Source of the DNA: Defluviitaleaceae bacterium
Lineage (GTDB): Bacteria; Bacillota; Clostridia; Lachnospirales; WRAA01
Assembly: GCA_009780015.1 (NCBI GenBank)
Contig: WRAW01000007.1
Location: 1 to 54,637 of the forward strand
Length of the DNA: 54,637 bases
Direction: 5' to 3'
Below are positions 18,746 to 28,007 of this stretch, in pieces. Under the pieces are notes generated by a model. It made no database searches and had not been told where the DNA came from. It saw only the letters and a program-made list of their open reading frames with translations. Within the stretch, counting starts at the first letter, position 1. Every line of letters starts with the position of its first letter. A program made the translations under genes and the position numbers.

Positions 18746-19186
18746 ATGCCTAAATTTAAATTTCGACTGCAAGGCTATTATGATGTAAAAATAAAATTGG
18801 AAGACAAGGCCAAGCAAGACTACGGCCTGGCCATGGTTCAGCTTGACCGTGAGCAGAAGGAACGCGCGCGGCTGGAAGAAGAACGCAATGCCAGGCTGGA
18901 ACAGTTCCGCGAAAGCCTGAGCGGCGGAGTCAAGCCGTCAGAGATACAGTCCATCAACAACTACATCGAGTTATTGAAGAAGAGTATATCTCAGGCTAAT
19001 GACCGCGTAAACAAAGCGCGCGATCTGGCTGAAAAACGCCGAGCCGAACTTACAGAGGCTATGAAGCAGCGAAAGATGATCGAAAAGCTGCACGACGACG
19101 CAAAGCAGAAATTCACTAAGGAATCCAACAAAGCAGAACAAAGGGCGACAGACGAAGTTATAAGCTACAAGTTTAACAACCGTTAA
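18746..19186 (+). CDS. fliJ: Flagellar export protein FliJ
   Basis: KFRLQGYYDVKIKLEDKAKQDYG, coiled coil, located after fliI. Confidence 0.9.
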   Translation: MPKFKFRLQGYYDVKIKLEDKAKQDYGLAMVQLDREQKERARLEEERNARLEQFRESLSGGVKPSEIQSINNYIELLKKSISQANDRVNKARDLAEKRRAELTEAMKQRKMIEKLHDDAKQKFTKESNKAEQRATDEVISYKFNNR

Positions 19187-19215
19187 CAACGAACGCCTGA
19201 ACCGGAGGCTATAGA

Positions 19216-20079
19216 ATGGCCAAAAAAGCCGCAACTCAACCAAGCATCCCAGACACTAATATAGAGGCCCAGACCGCCGCACTTGATCCTAAGGCGGAAA
19301 GACGCCGCCAGAAGGAAGAGGCGAAGCGCGCCAAGAAAGAGGCGAAGCTTGCGAAAAAAGGCGGGAAGAAGGGCAAGGCAGGGCTGATTTTTGCCATACT
19401 GATCCCGCTGATATTGGTGGGCGGCGTGGCCGCGATTGTCGCATTTAATCCGCTGAATCTGCGCGACGGGGCGCTTGCGCCTATACTGCTGAATGTGCCG
19501 ATAGTCTCCGACTTTGTGCAACTGCCCGAGATGTACGACGGCGAGATCGCGCCGCCGGATCCCGCCCAGCTCAGCGCCGAAATTGAGTCTATGAGCGCCG
19601 AGATCGACGCGCTTGAGAACGAGGTCGCGCGGCTGACCCAGCTCAATCAGATGCACCTGAGCAGTATCGGCGACTTGCAAGCGCAAGTCCTGACGCAGGA
19701 TGTTCTTGAGGCGAACCGCGAAGCCTTTGAAAGAGAAGCCGCAACAGCCGCCCCGGAGGCCTTTACGGCCTGGTTCGAGGCTTTTGACCCGGAGCGCGCC
19801 GCCGAAATATTTGCCGAAATTGTTGAATCCGATGCCCGCGAGCAGGAATACCGCGCTTACATCGCCGACATACTGGCTATGGAAGAAGGAGCCGTCGCCG
19901 ATGTCTTCGAGTCGATGATTCCCGTGGACACAGAGCTTGTCGTGGCGATTGTACGAAGGCTTCCCCCGGCTTTCTCCGGCGAAGTTCTTTCCGCAATGGA
20001 AGCCGAGAACGCCGCCCTGATTATCCGTCAAATGTACCCTGGCGATTTCTTTGACGACACAGTCGTCGAAGTTGAATAA
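19216..20079 (+). CDS. MotE-like / MgtE-N-domain flagellar protein
   Basis: TM helix, coiled coil, and a repeat region EAFDPERAAEIFAEIVESDAR...AVADVFESMIP...IVRRLPPAFSGEVLSAMEAENAALIIRQM. Confidence 0.75.
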   Translation: MAKKAATQPSIPDTNIEAQTAALDPKAERRRQKEEAKRAKKEAKLAKKGGKKGKAGLIFAILIPLILVGGVAAIVAFNPLNLRDGALAPILLNVPIVSDFVQLPEMYDGEIAPPDPAQLSAEIESMSAEIDALENEVARLTQLNQMHLSSIGDLQAQVLTQDVLEANREAFEREAATAAPEAFTAWFEAFDPERAAEIFAEIVESDAREQEYRAYIADILAMEEGAVADVFESMIPVDTELVVAIVRRLPPAFSGEVLSAMEAENAALIIRQMYPGDFFDDTVVEVE

Positions 20080-20338
20080 GAACCTGTATTCAGTACGCCG
20101 AAATGCTGTCTAGGCGCCTGGCTTTCCGCCACAGTCCACCCCATAAAGCCAAAACCGGGCTTTATGGGGACCCCCGGTCGTCGTCAGCTCCTTGCGTACC
20201 ACTAAGGGTACGCGGCGTCGCTTCCTCCTCCTACGCTGGCGCTTCGGATGCTAAACGTGTGCCACCGGCACACAGCATCCTAGATTGGCGAAAAACCAGC
20301 CTCGCCAATCCAGCATTCCGGGTACTGAATACAGGTTC
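20080..20338. mobile_element. MITE-like element, GAACCTGT end group, TAA flanks
   Basis: GAACCTGTATTCAGTAC ... GTACTGAATACAGGTTC, with TAA at 20077-20079 (also the stop codon of the preceding ORF) and TAA at 20339-20341. Confidence 0.88.
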
Positions 20339-20368
20339 TAAATATCGCACACATACTTTTGAAAGGAG

Positions 20369-21838
20369 GTGACACCACTGAGAGCACAAATGGAAACTCC
20401 GCGATCCATCGCCGACATCATGATGCCCTTGGCGCACCCGGCAAACAACGCGGCGCGGTCGTCAGGAGACTCTTTCGAGAGCATATTCATGTCGACGAAC
20501 ACCGCACAGGCCGAACGCTCCACGCCAAGGCAGCCGGCACAGCCTACCGGGGCGCAGCGCCCCGCGAGCCAGACCGAGCGTCCGTCGCAGAGCGCCGAGT
20601 CCGGCAGGAGAGCTGAATCTGAGTCCTCGCGCTCACAGCAGGCCGGTCAAGGTTCCGAACGCACAGGCGCGGAAGCGTCCGTGGCGCAGAACGGCGAGAG
20701 CACGGCGTCCGACGATGCGGCAAGCTCAGGTCAATCCGCTGGAACTGTCGATGAAGTCACAATCAACGAGCCGGAATATGACGGCGCAGAAATCCAGGTT
20801 ATGGCTGAACTGGCAGCGCTTTTCGGTATTGAACCGGCCGCGCTGGAAGTCATAATGGAAAACCTCGGCTTCACTAAGGCCGACTTGCTTGACCCGGCTA
20901 ATCGTACCGTATTGCTTCAAGCTGTCTTTGGTCTGGAGAGCGAAGTGCAGTTGCTTAATATCCCGGATGTAGCGAAGATTCACCAGGAAATCGCCAAGAT
21001 ACTGGAACAGTACCCTGAATTGCAGCATGTCGTGAAAGCTCCTCAGCCGGAAACGGCCCATGCCGCAACTCAGACGCAAGCCGTCAGCGAGTCCCTGCCT
21101 CAAGCACCGATAGTGGCGCCCAAACAAGCCGCCGCCGAGGGAGAGCCAATCGTTCAGGAGCAACCGATCGTTGAGCCTCAACAGGAGAAAACGCCGCGCG
21201 CAGACGCCGGATCAAATCTTGGTCAGGAGAGCCGGGAGCATCATCAAGACGGTCAACTGAGCCACACGGCGCAGCAAAAACCGGCCGAAGAGCCCCGACT
21301 GGAGGTAGTCCAGCAGTCTGACGGAACATTTGTCGTGACCGAGGCATCCACCAACCAGGCGGCCAGAATCGTTTCCGTAAGCTCACGCCCCGCTCCGGTC
21401 AGCGTCAACGCGCAGGACATCATCCGCCAATTGGCCGACAACATGCGCTTCGATATCCGCGGAACCAACGTAAGTGAGATACGCCTGACGCTCAGACCTG
21501 AGAATCTTGGCGAAGTCACAATGAAAATCGCTGCGGAAAACGGCATCGTAACCGCGTCCTTCGTTGCTGAAAACACACGCGTCAAGGAAGCTATCGAGGC
21601 TAACATGAACCAGCTCAGGCAAGCGCTGGGGGAAAAGGGAATCGAGGTTTCAGAGCTGTCCGTCAGCGTCGAAAGTAACGCCGACGAGCGCATGAGGCAA
21701 TTCCTGGCCGAGCAGGCGCGTTCTTCCGGCAAGCTTCGCGAGATCACGCAAGGTCTTGACGACGAGGCGGAAGCCTTGGAAGCCGAGCAGGCCGAACGCC
21801 TGACAAACCTCGACAGTACCGTGGAATTCAGAGCATAG
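20369..21838 (+). CDS. fliK: Flagellar hook-length control protein FliK
   Basis: Low-complexity N-terminal region and C-terminal EIRLTLRPENLGEVTMKIAAENGIVTASFVAENTRVKEAIEANMNQLRQALGEKGI. An AAAGGAGG RBS sits at about 20361-20368, so the true start is slightly downstream of 20369. Confidence 0.93.
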   Translation: MTPLRAQMETPRSIADIMMPLAHPANNAARSSGDSFESIFMSTNTAQAERSTPRQPAQPTGAQRPASQTERPSQSAESGRRAESESSRSQQAGQGSERTGAEASVAQNGESTASDDAASSGQSAGTVDEVTINEPEYDGAEIQVMAELAALFGIEPAALEVIMENLGFTKADLLDPANRTVLLQAVFGLESEVQLLNIPDVAKIHQEIAKILEQYPELQHVVKAPQPETAHAATQTQAVSESLPQAPIVAPKQAAAEGEPIVQEQPIVEPQQEKTPRADAGSNLGQESREHHQDGQLSHTAQQKPAEEPRLEVVQQSDGTFVVTEASTNQAARIVSVSSRPAPVSVNAQDIIRQLADNMRFDIRGTNVSEIRLTLRPENLGEVTMKIAAENGIVTASFVAENTRVKEAIEANMNQLRQALGEKGIEVSELSVSVESNADERMRQFLAEQARSSGKLREITQGLDDEAEALEAEQAERLTNLDSTVEFRA

Positions 21839-21866
21839 TACTAAATCACAAAAAAGGAGTGACGAC

Positions 21867-22940
21867 ATGTCCGGTTTACCTCACGGATTGCCCCCCGGGT
21901 CAGAAGACTGGCTCTGGATGGGATGGGACGTGTCCCAGCCACACACCGCTCCGATCAACACGCCATCTCGCAGACCGACCAACCAGTTGGGACGGGACGA
22001 CTTCCTGTTACTGCTTATGACGCAGTTACAGCATCAAGACCCGCTCAGCCCGATGGAAAATCACGAGTTCGTGGCGCAAATGGCGCAGTTCAGCGCGCTG
22101 GAGCAAATGCAGAACATGAATCAATCCATGCAGATGCAGCAGGCCAACAACTTGCTGGGAAGGTGGGTTGAAGGAACCTACTTTAACGATGGCGCGATGG
22201 AATGGCGCGAAGTGCGCGGCTTTACCGAGGCCGTAGTCGTCCGCAACAGTCAGCCGTACCTGCGCGTGGCAAACGGCCCGGGGCCCGACGATTTCGACTT
22301 GCTGCCTGTGGCAAGGGTAGACAGGGTGTTCCCAGACCTGTTCCTGAGTTCGCTGACCAATCTGAATCAAAATTTATCAATCGCCCAGAACCTTTCGCTT
22401 ATCGGACGCTATATCATGGCCGTTACACGCGGCGCGGACGGAAGGCCGAACGGCTTTGTAGAGGGCAGGGTAGACCAGATACGCTTCGACGACATCGGCA
22501 ACCCGATATTGATCGTAGGCAACCGCGAGATACTTGGCACAGAGGTCATAGCCGTAACCGAGCCTACCGGTGTCAGACGTATTATAGGCCACGAGATATT
22601 TGTGCCGAATTCTGATGCTTCGGGTGACCCGTTTGTCTCGCGTACGATTCAGGATATAAGGTTTATCCGCGGTGAAACAGCCCAGGAAGACCGCGTGGTA
22701 GTGGTTGTCGAAGACGGAGAGCACAACATCCGCAACATCGGCTTTACGTTCGACGCGATAAACATGATCGATCGTCCTATTACCCACGAGAACATCAGCG
22801 GCACGGTACATTCCGTAAGACTTATCGGAGGACTTCCGTACCTGGTGGTACACTCAAGTGTAGACGACGGAAGCGGAAACATGGTCTTACAAGAGGACAT
22901 AGTATCTTTCGCCAGCTTTAGGCGCATCAACGTTTCTTAA
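21867..22940 (+). CDS. flgD: Flagellar hook assembly protein FlgD (extended C-terminus)
   Basis: NQLGRDDFLLLLMTQLQHQDPLSPMENHEFVAQMAQFSALEQMQNMN. Confidence 0.93.
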   Translation: MSGLPHGLPPGSEDWLWMGWDVSQPHTAPINTPSRRPTNQLGRDDFLLLLMTQLQHQDPLSPMENHEFVAQMAQFSALEQMQNMNQSMQMQQANNLLGRWVEGTYFNDGAMEWREVRGFTEAVVVRNSQPYLRVANGPGPDDFDLLPVARVDRVFPDLFLSSLTNLNQNLSIAQNLSLIGRYIMAVTRGADGRPNGFVEGRVDQIRFDDIGNPILIVGNREILGTEVIAVTEPTGVRRIIGHEIFVPNSDASGDPFVSRTIQDIRFIRGETAQEDRVVVVVEDGEHNIRNIGFTFDAINMIDRPITHENISGTVHSVRLIGGLPYLVVHSSVDDGSGNMVLQEDIVSFASFRRINVS

Positions 22941-22963
22941 TCTGACACGAGGACGGTGACTGT

Positions 22964-23395
22964 ATGACCCATAACAACATCATAGCAAACGCGTCAGCGG
23001 TTGCCGCGGTTAACAGGCAGACGACCGACGCTTCGCAGGCGGCCGGACGGACGGCGTTACCCGGCGTATCTGCGCCGGTTCAGGCTCAGCCAAGTTTTCC
23101 GGCTTCACCAAGCTTCAATGAAGTGCTTAGCCGTCAGATTAACAATCGGCAGTTGCAATTTTCAAAGCACGCGGCCGAACGCCTCAGCGAACGCCAGATA
23201 GAGCTGACACGCGACCAGATGAACCGAGTGGAAGACGGCCTGACCCGCGCGCGCGGCAAGGGCATCAACGATTCGCTGGTGCTGGTCGACGACGTGGCCC
23301 TGGTCGTGAATATACGCAACAATATCGTAGTCACAGCCATGAGCAGGCAGGTCGAAAACATTTTCACAAACATCGACGGCGCGGTGGTAGTATAA
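22964..23395 (+). CDS. Flagellar operon protein of the flg_new (TIGR02530) type
   Basis: LQFSKHAAERLSERQIELTRDQMNRVEDGLTRARGKGINDSLVLVDDVALVVNIRNNIVVTAM. Confidence 0.88.
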   Translation: MTHNNIIANASAVAAVNRQTTDASQAAGRTALPGVSAPVQAQPSFPASPSFNEVLSRQINNRQLQFSKHAAERLSERQIELTRDQMNRVEDGLTRARGKGINDSLVLVDDVALVVNIRNNIVVTAMSRQVENIFTNIDGAVVV

Positions 23396-23498
23396 TCCCG
23401 GACAATCCCGAGGGATTTGCCGCCCCCGACTGACAGACGGGGCGGCCGCCGCGCGGAGGCTTACAATAGCGCAAGTAGAAATCAAGAGAGGATGTTAT

Positions 23499-23693
23499 AT
23501 GTCGCTTGAAATTAGGCGCACTGAAAAAAGCATACCGTTTGACCTTCTTAGAGCCCAGGCGCTGAACCCATCCATAACTGAGATCAAGGAGATTAACGAC
23601 GTATTATTCCGCTTGATTGCGACTATGGAGCCGGAAGATGTGGATATTGTGGAAAAGCAAGTCGCTGAATATATGAAAAGGTTGCGAAGTTGA
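23499..23693 (+). CDS. Small hypothetical protein in flagellar operon
   Basis: 64-aa ORF with upstream GAGAGGA RBS, between flg_new and flgE. Confidence 0.6.
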   Translation: MSLEIRRTEKSIPFDLLRAQALNPSITEIKEINDVLFRLIATMEPEDVDIVEKQVAEYMKRLRS

Positions 23694-23706
23694 AAGGGGT
23701 ATCGAC

Positions 23707-23871
23707 ATGGCCTACGAAACAAAGGCGCTGCTGGTCGCACTCAGTAAGATTCTTGCTAAGTCAGAGAGCGTAGAAGAAGCTTACGAGGCCCTTGTGGATA
23801 TTGCAAATACGGAAAGCGTCGTTCTCAAGCCATACAGCGAAGCGGCAAAGAGCGGCAGAAAAAGCGGTTAA
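23707..23871 (+). CDS. Small hypothetical protein (54 aa), not in the supplied ORF track
   Basis: ATG 23707, TAA 23869-23871: MAYETKALLVALSKILAKSESVEEAYEALVDIANTESVVLKPYSEAAKSGRKSG, preceded by GAAAGGGG. Confidence 0.65.
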   Translation: MAYETKALLVALSKILAKSESVEEAYEALVDIANTESVVLKPYSEAAKSGRKSG

Positions 23872-23922
23872 CCCGCAAAGACCGGTAAGTAACGACAGCA
23901 ATTATTAGGGGGTACACCATAT

Positions 23923-25431
23923 ATGATGAGATCAATGTTTTCGGCGGTTTCCGGCCTCCGGGTACACCAGACCAGGATGGACGTAATCGCGCACAATCTG
24001 GCGAACGTCAACACCGCCGGATTTAAGGCGTCGCGTACGACGTTTACGGACGTGTTCAGCCAGACCTTGCAGGGCGCGAGCCAGGCCAACGAAGCAACCG
24101 GCCGCGGCGGACAGAATCCGATGCAGGTCGGTCTTGGCTCAAACCTGTCCGCGATAGACCGCCGCATGACCCAGGGCGCGGCTATGCGTACGGACGTGCC
24201 GCTTGACCTGATGATCGACGGCGAGGGCTTCTTCATCGTGTCCGACGCGACTGGAACATTCTTCACCCGCGCCGGCGCGTTCCGCCTTGATCCGACCACC
24301 GGATGGCTGGTTAACGACCAGGGTATGCCGCTGATGGGCTGGAACACGGACGAGAGTTTTCAAATCCAGACAGGGCAGTTGGAAAGAATAGTGTTGGACA
24401 GATGGACAGTTCCGGCGACGAGCACATCGATGTTTGAGATTAATGGTAACTTGGATCCCACAAGAACCAATCCGCCGCCTAACATGACGATGTCCTTTTA
24501 CGACAGCATAGGAACCCGTTGGACTATGGACGTAGAGTTTATTCCCAATTTCCCGGCTGCGGGAGGAAATATTCCTATATCTTGGACCGTTCAGTTTGGC
24601 GGAGCGGAGGCTACCACCACATTGAGACGCGAGGGAAGCACAAGACCGGAAGATACTGTAGTGCTGGATACAGGCGCGCTTGGCAATATACCAAGCCAGA
24701 CGATCTTTTTCGACACCGACGGAGGTGTTCGCGGACTCATGCCGGGCGCTAACGTTGCTGTTCCTCCTGTGCCGACTCCTCCGGCTTTAGAGACCATGGC
24801 ATCGGCATTTGTGTTTAATATACCTCCGAGCGCGCTGTTTCCGAACGCGGTATTCGGTCAGCCCTCCGGTGATGGAGCAACCGCGTTGGCTAACGCTATA
24901 GGCATCGACTTTTCTCGCTTGAATCAATTTTCCGGTCTGGGCAATGATCCTCGTGCGGATCGACCCCTTTCAGGATCAATAGCGGTTCTTGCTAATGGCT
25001 TGGCTGCCAACCCAACAGAAGTTGCCGCGGCTGGTACCGCAACTTTTGCAATGAGCTTTAGAGGCGGCATGAGGGCGGGTACTTTTGACGGTATAACCGT
25101 AGGTGCGGACGGCGTGGTACGCGCGCGTTACACCAACGGCGAAATCCTTCCGCTTGCGCAGATACCAATAGCCATATTCCGCAACCCGGCGGGACTTCAG
25201 GCCGTGGGCAACAACCTCTTTGTCGAAACGGCCAACTCAGGCGTCTTTGACGGAACCGGACAGGACGTGTCTATGAGCGGCGCCACATTCATGGGCGGCG
25301 CGCTGGAAATGTCCAACGTAGACCTTGCCGCGGAGTTCACCGACATGATTATCACCCAGCGCGGCTTCCAGTCCAACTCCAGAATAATCTCAGTGTCGGA
25401 CGAAATGCTGCAAATACTGAATAATCTCTAG
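23923..25431 (+). CDS. flgE: Flagellar hook protein FlgE
   Basis: MMRSMFSAVSGLRVHQTRMDVIAHNLANVNTAGFKASR...MSNVDLAAEFTDMIITQRGFQSNSRIISVSDEMLQILNNL. Confidence 0.97.
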   Translation: MMRSMFSAVSGLRVHQTRMDVIAHNLANVNTAGFKASRTTFTDVFSQTLQGASQANEATGRGGQNPMQVGLGSNLSAIDRRMTQGAAMRTDVPLDLMIDGEGFFIVSDATGTFFTRAGAFRLDPTTGWLVNDQGMPLMGWNTDESFQIQTGQLERIVLDRWTVPATSTSMFEINGNLDPTRTNPPPNMTMSFYDSIGTRWTMDVEFIPNFPAAGGNIPISWTVQFGGAEATTTLRREGSTRPEDTVVLDTGALGNIPSQTIFFDTDGGVRGLMPGANVAVPPVPTPPALETMASAFVFNIPPSALFPNAVFGQPSGDGATALANAIGIDFSRLNQFSGLGNDPRADRPLSGSIAVLANGLAANPTEVAAAGTATFAMSFRGGMRAGTFDGITVGADGVVRARYTNGEILPLAQIPIAIFRNPAGLQAVGNNLFVETANSGVFDGTGQDVSMSGATFMGGALEMSNVDLAAEFTDMIITQRGFQSNSRIISVSDEMLQILNNL

Positions 25432-25462
25432 TAGCTAGTGCTTAAAGCGGGCTTAAACAGTC

Positions 25463-25729
25463 ATGACGGAAACTGACGTAATACTTCGCTCAATCCTAAT
25501 TCATGTAAAAGGCTCTAAGAGCCTCGAGCAAGCGATAATCAGGGTTGAAGCCCTATGCAGCAATGACATTATCGCGGATGTGAATGAAGCAGTCAAGAAA
25601 GAACGTGAAGCATTGGCCGAAAGCGGGAACTTAGAACCTGTGTTCAATACCGCTCAACGCTGTCTAGAAGGTCAGTTTTCCGCCACTCGTCGTCAGATCC
25701 TCCGCCTACGCTGGCGCTTCGGATGCTAG
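25463..25729 (+). CDS. Small hypothetical protein; 3' end runs into a MITE-like element
   Basis: The native part is probably MTETDVILRSILIHVKGSKSLEQAIIRVEALCSNDIIADVNEAVKKEREALAESGN. From codon 57 on, the sequence is repeat-derived. Confidence 0.5.
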   Translation: MTETDVILRSILIHVKGSKSLEQAIIRVEALCSNDIIADVNEAVKKEREALAESGNLEPVFNTAQRCLEGQFSATRRQILRLRWRFGC

Positions 25730-25848
25730 ACGTGTGCCACTGGCACACAGCATCCTAGCGTACCACAAGGGTACGCGTCGTCGTCACTTCCTAGATTGGC
25801 GAAAAACTGCCTCTTCCAGCCAGTATTTCAGGTATTGAACACAGGTTC
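25634..25848. mobile_element. MITE-like element, GAACCTGT end group
   Basis: GAACCTGTGTTCAATACC ... GGTATTGAACACAGGTTC, flanked by TTA/TAA. The interior is shared with elements at 20080 and 54409. Confidence 0.88.
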
Positions 25849-25878
25849 TAAGATGCCTTGGGAGGTGCTTGTGCGGGT

Positions 25879-26016
25879 ATGGAAACAGAAGTGATCCTCC
25901 GTTAGGTTCTTTACCAAGTTTATAAGGCTAAGACGACCAAAGAGATTGCTCATGCGGTAGAGGTTATGTGTACGAAGGACATGATTGCCGCTGTCAAACA
26001 GAAAGTGCAGGAATAG
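25879..26016 (+). pseudogene. Paralog of the 25463 small ORF with an in-frame TAG at codon 9
   Basis: METEVILR*VLYQVYKAKTTKEIAHAVEVMCTKDMIAAVKQKVQE* aligns to TETDVILRSILIHVKGSKSLEQAIIRVEALCSNDIIADVNEAVKKE. Confidence 0.6.
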
Positions 26017-26149
26017 AAAAATTATCAAGTATAGTTTGCAAAAAATACCGGATTGTGTTATAGTTATTAAGAATAGCACGCTATTATGAATGTCCCGGGG
26101 CTTGTGCCCTGCACGGCTCCGGGCATCCTCTTACACTGGGAGGTTGTGT

Positions 26150-26347
26150 ATGATAAAGGTGACGCGGATTAACGGTACGCAGTTTACGCTGAACGACGAT
26201 CAGTTTGAATGTATCGAATCTTTGCCGGATACGACAATAACGATGATTAACGCGAGGAAATATATCGTCAAAGAATCAGTCGATGAGGTTATACAGCTAG
26301 TCAAGGCATATAACAAGGAAATATTCCTAGATAAAAAGAACGGGTAG
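26150..26347 (+). CDS. flbD: Flagellar protein FlbD
   Basis: MIKVTRINGTQFTLNDDQFECIESLPDTTITMINARKYIVKESVDEV; start trimmed from 26090. Confidence 0.9.
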   Translation: MIKVTRINGTQFTLNDDQFECIESLPDTTITMINARKYIVKESVDEVIQLVKAYNKEIFLDKKNG

Positions 26348-26358
26348 GGGGGACTTAG

Positions 26359-27141
26359 GTGGATATCGGCAGTATTCTGGGCCTGGTGCTGGGTCTTGTG
26401 TTTATTGTACTTTCTATACTGATAAGCGCGAACTTTGATGTTCTCGCAGTACTGCGCTTTGTAGACGCTCCATCCGTAATGATTGTTATAGGCGGGTCAA
26501 TGTGTTCGTTGATGATCGGCTACCCAATGCAGAGGATAATTTCCGGCTTAAAGGCGCTGAAAAAGGTATTCAGTCCCCCTGATCTTGATCCCTCCGAGGC
26601 TATTACCAACATCATCAATCTTGCTAATTTGGCAAGAAAAGAGGGTATACTAGCGTTGGAAGAAACTGCCCGGAATATGGAAGATAAGTTTCTGCAAAAG
26701 GGTATAATGCTGATTGTAGACGGTACAGACCCGGAGCTTACACGTAATATATTGGAGACGGAGCTTTCATACCTTGAGATGCGACACGCGTCTTCTCGCA
26801 GCGTCTGGGATATGGCGGCCGCGCTTTCGCCAGCATGGGGCATGGTCGGTACGGTTGTCGGTCTGGTTAACATGCTGCACAACATGGATGACCCGAACGC
26901 CGTTGGCCCCGCCATGGCCGTCGCTCTTATAACGACGATGTACGGTTCGCTTATGGCGAACTGGGTGTCCATACCCTTCGCCAACAAGCTAAAGATGCTT
27001 GGCGGAGACGAAGTGCTTATGAAATCGGTGCTGATCGAAGGAATGCTTTCGATACAGGCCGGAGAAAACCCAAGAATTATCGAAGAGAAGCTGAAATCGT
27101 TCCTTTCGCCGGCTATGCGCCAAGACAAGGAAGAGGGGTGA
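26359..27141 (+). CDS. motA: Flagellar motor stator protein MotA
   Basis: PAWGMVGTVVGLVNMLHNMDDPNAVGPAMAVALITTMYGSLMANW. Confidence 0.96.
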   Translation: MDIGSILGLVLGLVFIVLSILISANFDVLAVLRFVDAPSVMIVIGGSMCSLMIGYPMQRIISGLKALKKVFSPPDLDPSEAITNIINLANLARKEGILALEETARNMEDKFLQKGIMLIVDGTDPELTRNILETELSYLEMRHASSRSVWDMAAALSPAWGMVGTVVGLVNMLHNMDDPNAVGPAMAVALITTMYGSLMANWVSIPFANKLKMLGGDEVLMKSVLIEGMLSIQAGENPRIIEEKLKSFLSPAMRQDKEEG

Positions 27142-27147
27142 TGAACA

Positions 27148-27954
27148 ATGGCACAACGGAAAAAGCCCGAAGATTCCAAACGCGGTACCGCGCCTGACTA
27201 TCTTGCGTCCTTCGCCGACCTGGTAACGCTGTTGTTTGCCTTCTTCGTGCTGCTGTTCGCCATGTCAAGCATCGACGAAGAGAGATTCAATGCCATGGCG
27301 GCCGCGTTTTCCGCCATGACCTTTGTTCAGACCACAGGCACTGCGCCCGAAGTTTTCGACCTGTACGGGAATGGCATAATGCACATGCCGACTATCTCGG
27401 AAGTGCGCAACGCAAATTCCAATCAGCGCGCGACCGGCGATATCGACGATGACCGGGCTCTGCGCGCCGCGGAAGAACTTGAACGCATGGAGGCGGAGTT
27501 CAGAACCTATTTCGCGCAGAATAACCTCACCGAAGACCAGGTCAGGGTGGAAATACAGGGCATCCATGTGGTGCTTACGTTCCCCGACAATGTGTTGTTC
27601 GCAAGCGGGCGGGCGGATCTCAACCCTCAGGCAATGGATATTCTGAGCATTGTGGCCGACGCGCTCCTGATGTTCCCCGACAACGAGATAGAGATAGAGG
27701 GGCACACCGACACAGACCCCATTAATACTCCTCAGTTCCCCAACAACTGGTTCCTGTCGGCGGCGCGTGCGCTGAGGGTAAACGAATATCTGGTGTACCA
27801 GCGCGGTTTCAACCCTACACGGCAAATTGCGATAGGGCGCGGTGAATACATCCCCGTCGCCACCAACGAAACGGAAGAAGGCAAGGCGCAAAACCGCCGT
27901 GTCGAGATCAGGGTCAGAAGTGTTGAATATTCACTGCAAAACCAGACGATTTAG
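27148..27954 (+). CDS. motB: Flagellar motor stator protein MotB
   Basis: PDYLASFADLVTLLFAFFVLLFAMSSID and OmpA-like IEIEGHTDTDP...RALRVNEYL...NRRVEIRV. Confidence 0.96.
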   Translation: MAQRKKPEDSKRGTAPDYLASFADLVTLLFAFFVLLFAMSSIDEERFNAMAAAFSAMTFVQTTGTAPEVFDLYGNGIMHMPTISEVRNANSNQRATGDIDDDRALRAAEELERMEAEFRTYFAQNNLTEDQVRVEIQGIHVVLTFPDNVLFASGRADLNPQAMDILSIVADALLMFPDNEIEIEGHTDTDPINTPQFPNNWFLSAARALRVNEYLVYQRGFNPTRQIAIGRGEYIPVATNETEEGKAQNRRVEIRVRSVEYSLQNQTI

Positions 27955-28007
27955 ATATTAAACTAGGTAAAATCAAACCCCCTCTGGAACTGAAAGGAGC
28001 GATTGAT

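Noticed and set aside
20080-25850. CRISPR array
   Set aside because: Repeats are dispersed, palindromic and lack regular spacers; no cas genes seen.
25879-25905. Pyrrolysine-type or programmed TAG readthrough
   Set aside because: The ORF is tiny, the paralog has Ser at the site, and there is no sign of pyl genes in the window; nonsense mutation is simpler.
26090-26150. N-terminal extension of the FlbD ORF (MSRGLCPARLRASSYTGRLC)
   Set aside because: FlbD proteins start at MI.VTR.NG; ATG 26150 has a GGGAGG RBS.
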